Source: Sipunculus nudus (Eukaryota; Annelida; Sipuncula; Golfingiida; Sipunculidae). Taken from it: 64,000 bases of DNA. Of this stretch, positions 57,501 through 64,000 are shown one piece after another. Both the position numbers and the translations under genes were made by a program. Where the stretch lies: positions 53,732,370 through 53,796,369 of the forward strand of contig CM049307.1 in the NCBI GenBank assembly GCA_026874595.1, written 5' to 3'. The notes beneath the pieces are model-generated. The model was not told the origin of the DNA, searched no databases, and saw nothing but the letters and a program-made list of their open reading frames with translations. Positions within the stretch are counted from its first letter, which is position 1, and each line of letters starts with the position of its first letter.

Positions 57501-58394
57501 CAAATTCTCTATGTAAATCGCTAACTTTACATATCAGTTGACCCTATGAATACCAGGGGTAGAAACCTGTGCAGACACAGACAGTCCTCCTTGTAGACAT
57601 ACTGAATCACCAAATACAGCTAGAGTGGAAGCTTTTATCATTGTTTATTATATAAATGTACTGTGTAGGTCAAAAGCCAATGTTTAAAAAATCCCACCCT
57701 ATGTGTACATATTGATAGTCCCTTTTTCCAAGAAGGCAGAAACAGCTCATGTGCTTTGCAAAGGAATACACCTAGAAACCTCTCTTCCAAAAAACAGATA
57801 TAGGCAATTAATATTTGTTTGTCTAAGCCAGTCTATTATATTTTTTTCCACTACCAATGTCCCAAATTTTCTCAGGGGGGGGGGTATTTGTAAAATTCAC
57901 TTAAGCTTACCAGAGACAATTCAAATAATGTGGAGACTACATGAATTGTACATATGGCCACTTGAAATGATGCTATCACTTTTGCAGCTCGTTCTCAGTG
58001 TCCCAGCGAGTTATACTGACTGTTCTGCTCATATGCTTAGTGACCTAGTCAGCCTAGAAACACATCCCTTTTGATATACAAGTACCCCCATATTATAAAC
58101 TAACTTGCCAAAACTGCCCTAAGGGAAACAACCAAGAGAAAGGAACCACCTCACCTCTCATAAATATTTATTTTATTTTATATTTACTTCTACAGTTCTA
58201 GGAATACAATCTGATAGGGAAGAATGTAGTAATATAAGTGTGTGTAAAATCAAGACAAAGATATTTTACTATGACCTGGAGTGAATAAATTTAATATGCC
58301 AGTTTTAACCAGGAAATGCCAGTATTTGCCAGCAAAAAGTGGCATTCCAAGGATTACTGCCGGCATGGACTTTATGAGTATTTGCCTGCATTTT
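54560..58394. other. Intergenic stretch upstream of the transporter
   Basis: No gene. Holds the second copy of the dispersed repeat at 55950-56290, and at 55335-55515 a diverged piece whose AGCAGAAGTGGACCC start recalls the GGCGGATCC MITE. A G-run lies at 57876-57884. Open frames up to 123 codons (57703-58074 plus) show no motif. Confidence 0.5.
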
Positions 58395-58449
58395 GCCAAC
58401 CCTGCCCTGGGCTTTATCCCTCCTTTCCTAAATCATGGATCTGCCCCTG
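58395..58449 (-). mobile_element. End fragment of the GGCGGATCC MITE
   Basis: Read on the minus strand: CAGGGGCAGATCCATGATTTAGG, close to the left end of the 20933 copy (CAGGGGCGGATCCAGGATTT). Only one end is recognisable. Confidence 0.5.
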
Positions 58450-58652
58450 TAATTATATGCTAATGCATTTGTATAATTAAGTTTTGACCAATATGGTCAA
58501 TGGTAAAATAAGACCAATAGAGTTCTCGAGGATTAATAATTAAGCAAACCAAGAAATTTACTGAGGGTATACAATTATGCAAAGGGCATATATTTTGCTC
58601 ATCAAGGGTCACTTTTATTATTAATAATATTATCATAACTACTCCTATTATC

Positions 58653-58776
58653 AGTTTCTTTAATTATTTACCAGAATATCTGTCAATATTTATTCTGATG
58701 AAATACTAAGTTTCTTTAATTATTTACCAGATGATCATTTGAGAATTTTAGTATTTCATCAGAATAAATATTGACA
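58653..58776. repeat. Palindrome with 28-bp perfect arms plus 23-bp direct repeat
   Basis: 58681-58708 (starting TGTCAATATTTATTCTGATG) is exactly inverted at 58749-58776, with 40 bases between. AGTTTCTTTAATTATTTACC plus CAGA-less end is directly repeated at 58653-58675 and 58709-58731. The interlocking direct and inverted copies suggest replication template switching. Confidence 0.9.
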
Positions 58777-58782
58777 GCTTGT

Positions 58783-58850
58783 CTTGTAGAACTTGAACTG
58801 GAGATGACCCAACTGTACCAGCTGACTACCACCCATTGGCCCACCTGACC
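58783..58850 (-). repeat. tRNA-like SINE head, degenerate
   Basis: Minus strand: A box-like TGGGCCAATGGGTGGTAG and B box-like CAGTTCAAGTTC at tRNA-like spacing. No foldable tRNA. Confidence 0.4.
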
Positions 58851-59540
58851 TCATAATGTCATAGTGGTTTTATATAACACACCCCTGGGCAAGGCTGCTG
58901 CCACAAAGTCAGTGCACACTTATTCGCTCCAGTTCTATCCACTTGTTTGGGAAGCCCCAAATCGTTAAGTTTGTATGAAGATTTGTGCACAACAGTCAAC
59001 GCATATTTAAGTTTTCGAATAAATGCACACTTTGTTGTGAAATTATCTAAATACACTATTCTAGACAATGCAATAAAAAGTATCAACTGTAGAACTGTTC
59101 TGGAACGCCTTGGACTCGCAGTCGGGGGGGCCAACTCTGGTTCATTTTCCCACCAAACGCTATGGACATTATGACGCGTACCAAATTACTCACCTCATAT
59201 CCGATTTACTGCTAGAAAACGCACATAGTAAATCAGTAAGGTTTCGATCGAATTCCGATAACCTGGGAGGTTTAAACGATGATAGTTCACAGTTCGCTGT
59301 CCGTGCGTCGCAGTCTGACAATCAGCTGATTGTGAACACTGTCGTTTGTCAGGAGAAATCACTCGCCTCGTTCTGGCACTCGATCTGCCGGTGCTGGCCT
59401 CTGTCGATTGTATGATAAACTAAATTTTGTATACATGTAGTTTGGGGGAAAGAGAACATCTCCGGTGCTGTCGAAAATGTACATGTAGGCCTAAAGAGTG
59501 AAGGTAAGTTGAAATGCCAAAAATATCTATCCTTTGACAA
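58851..59540. other. CpG-containing stretch, possible promoter region
   Basis: The part 59095-59400 has more CpG than its surroundings (for example CGATCGAATTCCG, GTGCGTCGCAGTC). It could hold a promoter or first exon of the transporter, but no exon border is convincing. Confidence 0.2.
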
Positions 59541-59556
59541 TAATAATAATAATATA

Positions 59557-59635
<79 letters not shown>

Positions 59636-59640
59636 ATAAA
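59541..59640. repeat. (AAT)n microsatellite
   Basis: Roughly 30 AAT/ATA units with a few interruptions. Confidence 0.95.
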
Positions 59641-60095
59641 TAAATTTTTAATGATATCTTTTCGTCATAACATAGTCAAGAATATTTTATCAGATAACTG
59701 GTTTTCAGGTATATAAGCAATTGATAAGTAAAACAATCCTTGCGACTCTGTTGATTTTTTTATGAATGAATTAATATATTTGAAAATCAAAAGATATTCT
59801 CTCTTATACATTTGGTGCTCATGGGAACCAGATGGTTTCTCCAAAATGTTATTTTTTTTTCAAATTATGAAAATAAATTTACCTATAATTGATTTTTGTT
59901 TTCATACACACAGAACAAAGATATCTGGATTAATATATGCAAGTCAAAGAATTTTACCCTGATTGGTAAAAAATATTCTTTTTTTTATGATGTGTCACCG
60001 ACGGAATTACATCTTCTTCAGTCAGTTTTTTTTAACTATTAAGGTAGTGCAGTGTTTTGTAAGATTGCGCTTGATATTGTTCTGGGTGTGTGACT

Positions 60096-60144
60096 ACACG
60101 TGTCACGTTAATCAAAGCATGATTTTTGCAAACGTGACACGTGT
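60096..60144. promoter_or_regulatory. Inverted pair of CACGTG E-boxes
   Basis: ACACGTGTCACGTT (60096-60109) is perfectly inverted at 60131-60144, each half holding the E-box CACGTG and a second TCACGT half-site. CACGTG binds bHLH-zipper factors such as USF, MITF or SREBP. About 9 kb upstream of the transporter; function is inference. Confidence 0.4.
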
Positions 60145-60764
60145 GACCTCCCTATTTTTGTTCTTCGCGTCAGCGGGCCTGTGAGCCAGTTTTGTGCCAG
60201 TCTGTGTCCCTAAAGATCTGTTTCTTCACATGCAAATCAGGAGCCTTTGTCGAAAGAGTGTCATATGGAAGACTGATTAAACATAAAATTTATTTTACAT
60301 GTCTGTGCTATCAGTGGTTCAATGTGACTCGATCATTCGATCTCTAATTTATTTTGTTTATAGCAACCATTTTGTACATTTTTAATACAAAAATTGATAC
60401 ACTGAAATTAAAGATGCATGCCAAACAACTCATTAAAATTTTTTAAACCCATTAACGCCACATATGCTGACCCCCAACGTCAGCCTTGAATCATAGCTTC
60501 TATCCTCTCTATCTGTTGAACAAGCACACAATATCCGCATAAGTTACACACATGATATGTATTGAGAAATTCATCGTTTCTGATATATAATAGTAAGTAA
60601 AAAAAAGTTATATCACTATATTTAAAAGTGACTATATATGTCATAAGGAGTATAGGCATATCAATTTAATGTAAACCAAAAAGTGACACAATTAATAAAC
60701 GGAGTGGTATTTTCAAGTTATGTCAAAAGTCGATATTTATATATATTAGTTTGCGCATAATACG

Positions 60765-60779
60765 CATATATATATATAC

Positions 60780-60835
<56 letters not shown>
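60765..60835. repeat. (TA)n microsatellite
   Basis: About 30 TA dinucleotides, slightly interrupted at the left by CATA. Confidence 0.95.
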
Positions 60836-60838
<3 letters not shown>

Positions 60839-60989
60839 TTGCCAAAGTTATATGATATTGGAAAGTTAATTTCGTTTATTGGTTTGCTGATACGGAGATA
60901 ATGTAGATATCAGTTCTAGTCCAAGTACTTCTGCAGCCAGAGGTCTCTTCTTTATATATAGACAGTATTCGTTTTCTGTCAAATTCCGA

Positions 60990-61640
60990 TGAGCGAGTTT
61001 TTAAATTTCGTGATTAATTGGAACAAACCAAATCATACACTCGACACATGTGCGCGCATAAAACAGACCATTTCGTGTAGTCCAGCGGTTAAGCTCTCAT
61101 ATTTGGAGGAATTGTGCAAAAAACGAAAGAAGCATGAAAGTTGGCAAAAGTATTCTTTGGAGCTTATTGATGAATTTCGGATATAGGGCCAAGCTGAAAA
61201 TAAATTATCTTGGCCAAAATCCAAGATGGCGGCCAAGATGGCCGCCAAATTAGAAAATGTCAATAACTTGAGTTAAAATGTCCCGAGAAAGCATTGCAAG
61301 TACTCTAATCTTATGTTTTTTGGACTGAGAAATCCAATATTTGAGGTTCCAACCCTCTCCAGGTACTCATTAGCTTGTTTTTATCACGAATTTGGTAATA
61401 TTCACATTAATCCAACAGTTCAGCTGCATATTGAGAAGAATTGAAATGAAAACCACGAAAGAAGAATGAAACTTGGCATAATAATTTTCCAGACCATACT
61501 CTATATGTTCAGATATGGGGCCGAGCGGAATTCACAATATCTTGCTAAAACTCCAAGATGGCGGCCAAGATGGCAACCGAAATATGTCTAAAATACCAAA
61601 ATAGTCGGTTATATTTGTCCTGGAATAAATTGCAAGTGCC
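60990..61640 (+). repeat. Two diverged tandem units with CAAGATGGCGGC
   Basis: CCAAGATGGCGGCCAAGATGG occurs at 61221 and 61553, 332 bp apart. Before it, both units have ACGAAAGAAG-ATGAAA-TTGGC, GATAT-GGGCC and AATATCTTG/ATTATCTTGGC in the same order; after it, GCAAGT. The core resembles a YY1 site. Likely a tandemly duplicated dispersed repeat. Confidence 0.7.
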
Positions 61641-61867
61641 CTGTTTCTATGTTATTTTATTTATAAATTTATTTATAAAGATTCCAGGTCTGTATCATGC
61701 ATGTGTGAATGAAGTCTGATTTTGTTGGTATTGAAATTGTGCTAAAATTACCCATTTTCACCAGCACATCTAACGGTGAAACGTATTTGTTGATTACCCT
61801 GCCGAAATTTAATATATTTGTTAATTTTAAGTATTTGAACACTATGTTTCTTTCACTGTAATGAAAA

Positions 61868-62035
61868 GGACAGTCGATTGGTAAAACGCACGGCTCTCTT
61901 CCCTGGCGACTGAAGTTTCTGTCCCCGTTGTTGCTATGAGTGTGGATTGTTGTGGTCCATACAGAGTCGGTTGTTTTCTACGTGTACTCTGATTCCATCC
62001 ATCACTTCGCCATCCGAGCCAAGGAAAGTGCCTTA
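61868..62035 (+). mobile_element. Degenerate tRNA-derived SINE
   Basis: Head with GATTGGTAAAACGCACGGCTC and GCGACTGAAGTTTCTGTCCC, then ATGAGTGTGGATTGTTGTGG and TTTTCTACGTGTACTCTGAT. The order and spacing resemble the widespread metazoan SINE tail TTTTCTCCGGGTACTCCGG; this comparison is from memory. Confidence 0.5.
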
Positions 62036-62374
62036 TAGTAGTTATTATAACCAGTAGTACAATCAATGTAAAAGAAATTTTATTTGTTTATAAGTTGTGG
62101 CTCGTTTGCCTTGAGGTGACGGTGCAGCTTCAAGACTCTTTGCTTGCATGAAGACAGAATCAGTACATATTTAGCGGCTCACCACATTATGCTGTATGCT
62201 ACGCTTTCTTTTAAGGTGATAGATTAAGGCCTGTTGGTATCACTTTCTACTGAATGAGAATGAAGTTATCCGTATGATAAAGATGGTATGTTGTTAGAAA
62301 GAAGTCATAACCTATCGTTGAGACATTAGAGAAAATTTCATGGTTTGTGGCGAGATTTCACCATTATGCCAGTG

Positions 62375-62450
62375 CGACATCGACGGGGTTTGAACCGGGG
62401 ACCTACAAACACGTCCTTTACCACGAGGCAACGTACTAACCCCGTATAAG
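62375..62450 (-). repeat. tRNA-like SINE head
   Basis: Minus strand: A box-like TTGCCTCGTGGTAAAGG and a good B box CGGTTCAAACCCCG. The acceptor stem cannot be closed, so a SINE head or tRNA pseudogene rather than a tRNA gene. Confidence 0.5.
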
Positions 62451-62550
62451 CTATCTTTGTACTTGACAGAATCTGGACACTTGTAGACACTTGTGCAGTT
62501 TGCCGTTTACCTTCTACATTAATAATCTGGTTTATGATCCTAACCAATAA

Positions 62551-63956
62551 GCTAACTTTGGCTTTTCAAGTGATGTCTTAAAATACTTCGTTTGTTTACA
62601 TAATGCACACTTTTAATAAATAAAATGATAATTAGAAATTATAAATATTTGCTTCATTTAATGAAATAATTTATCTTCATGTGCACAGAATGCAAAATTC
62701 TATAGGTCGGACTGAACTTTACACATAAGATAAAAAGAACAGATAGTAAGTTGGAATTGTTGGCGTTTTACAAGAAGAAAAACGCTCTTGTCCTGCAAAA
62801 TATAAAAGAAAATATTCAGGCAAGGTTATAAAATTTGCTGGCAATATTACAAAAAAATGTAATAAACTGTTCTGTACAGTAATAATATTCAGAAGTAGTC
62901 TAAACTCATTAATATATGTTCACTTGATGAAGCGAATGGTATGAAATACAAGTTTCTGCATATGGGCATAAAACTGATATAGAGGGTTAGTACATAGGTT
63001 GCCAGAGCTCAGAAGCTGAGAGGACAGCAAAGTTACAATCACCAATCAAGTCGATAAAAACTCAAACCAAACTTTGTACTGAATTTTTTGGTAATCAAGT
63101 TAATGAAGAAAGAATGCATGTCTGGAACCTGAGGGTGCATTATAATTTTCAACCTTGTTTTGTGAATTAGACTTTCTATCTTCCGTCTTGCTGTACCATT
63201 TTCTTAGCATCCATTCATGAAAGATCAGCTAGCTTGATCCTGGCAGCACCGACTCATACATGTGGTGAATATTTCTAACAATATATGCATGTACTACATG
63301 AATCTACAAATGTGCATAATGTCAGCAAATGAAATTATTTTGTTGACACCAACTCATTATGCAAAGTGAATTTTAATGGCAACTCGTTGGGAAGGAACAA
63401 ATTTTATATCACAAAAATTGCAACACAGCAAATGGCAGTGATACTCTACTGACACATGTGTCGGTTCCTACAATCATGCAGTCTAAAGTCTGCATCGTAA
63501 CCATATCACAAAACAAGTATTATTTCATGCATTCATCACCATAGTACAAAGGCAGCATACAGCAACGTGCTGCGCACCTCTAATGTGTGTGGATTCTGTT
63601 TTCTTGCCAACATACAGTCTGAAAGCCATCACTTCATGGCAAAAGAAGCACAGGTGTGATCTTCTACATAACCGCGTATCTTGTCATTCACGCATGTACT
63701 CTAAATTCATTATAAATAAAATTCTTTCCTTTTAAACACACATGGGGTTCAAATACTTTTAACTGGAACATGTAAATTAAATTTCAGCAAAACTATTTGA
63801 TTTTTATTGCACTAATCAAGATTTACATGAATACTGAGTTGATGGTAAAATTATATATCATGTTTGTAGATTTTCGAAAACAATGCCTATTCTTCACTGA
63901 TATATGAAGCTCCCACTGATATCAGACAGGATACCTAAGCTTCTTTCATCCCTTAC
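62551..63956. other. Right-hand intergenic or intronic stretch
   Basis: No repeat or gene recognised; AT-rich, ordinary complexity. Confidence 0.5.
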
Positions 63957-64000
63957 CTCGGCAAAGCAGTTAATACATTCGTTACCATGCAAATAAAGGG
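63957..64000 (-). CDS. Possible partial exon at the right edge
   Basis: A good donor (GAG|GTAAGG) ends an open stretch that reads LYLHGNECINCFAE in one frame. The C-x2-C pair is suggestive of a zinc-binding motif but far too short to assign. It could equally be chance or a 5' exon of the transporter. Confidence 0.2.

Noticed and set aside
62375-62450. Functional tRNA gene on the minus strand
   Set aside because: A and B boxes are good, but the acceptor and anticodon stems cannot be drawn; called a SINE head instead.

Overview
Organism. This is AT-rich metazoan genomic DNA: spliced genes with GT-AG introns, tRNA-derived SINEs, many short terminal-inverted-repeat (TIR) elements and abundant (TA)n/(AAT)n microsatellites. 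The combination of several dispersed repeats resembles what is common in marine molluscs, so a bivalve is my best guess. That is inference, not something the sequence proves.

Layout. Two host genes can be supported, both on the minus strand. (1) 5003-15796: the 5' part of a secreted protein with thrombospondin type-1 (TSP1) repeats. Seven exons are visible and the gene runs off the left edge. After a signal-peptide exon, a three-exon cassette (a linker with two cysteines, a very short W...C...CP exon, and a TSP1 exon) occurs twice with identical intron phases (1-0, 0-1, 1-1). (2) 26139-51253: a complete SLC16/monocarboxylate-transporter-like protein of 681 residues in two coding exons, split by a 22.9 kb intron inside the GPPLAG-W motif. 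A partial exon of another gene may touch the right edge (63957-64000). No rRNA gene, intact tRNA gene, CRISPR array or bacterial operon was seen.

Everything else is intron or intergenic DNA rich in mobile sequence. 1-5002: putative intron of the TSP1 gene with two small elements. 7646-12098: a 4.45 kb TIR-bounded unit filling most of one TSP1 intron and carrying ten copies of a 14-base word. 15797-26138: intergenic, with a palindromic poly-G foldback element, a 145-bp tandem duplication and a short foldback next to the transporter's poly(A) signal. 26375-49278: the transporter intron, holding hAT-like MITEs, a foldback, a 140-bp satellite with a 12-bp palindrome in each unit, and SINEs. 51254-64000: upstream of the transporter, with two more foldbacks separated only by a (TA)n tract, one of them interrupted by a solo LTR, then SINEs and palindromes.

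Most interesting. At least four foldback elements (25522-25972, 30852-31899, 51566-53210, 53267-53797) share a TGTCA terminus, and three of them abut (TA)n or TA. Each is built from its own reiterated word, and the words differ between elements. A fifth foldback (17979-18797), built from a TGAAATCGATTTCA palindrome and G-runs, has the same architecture with other ends. The two genes show no sign of working together; they are simply neighbours.
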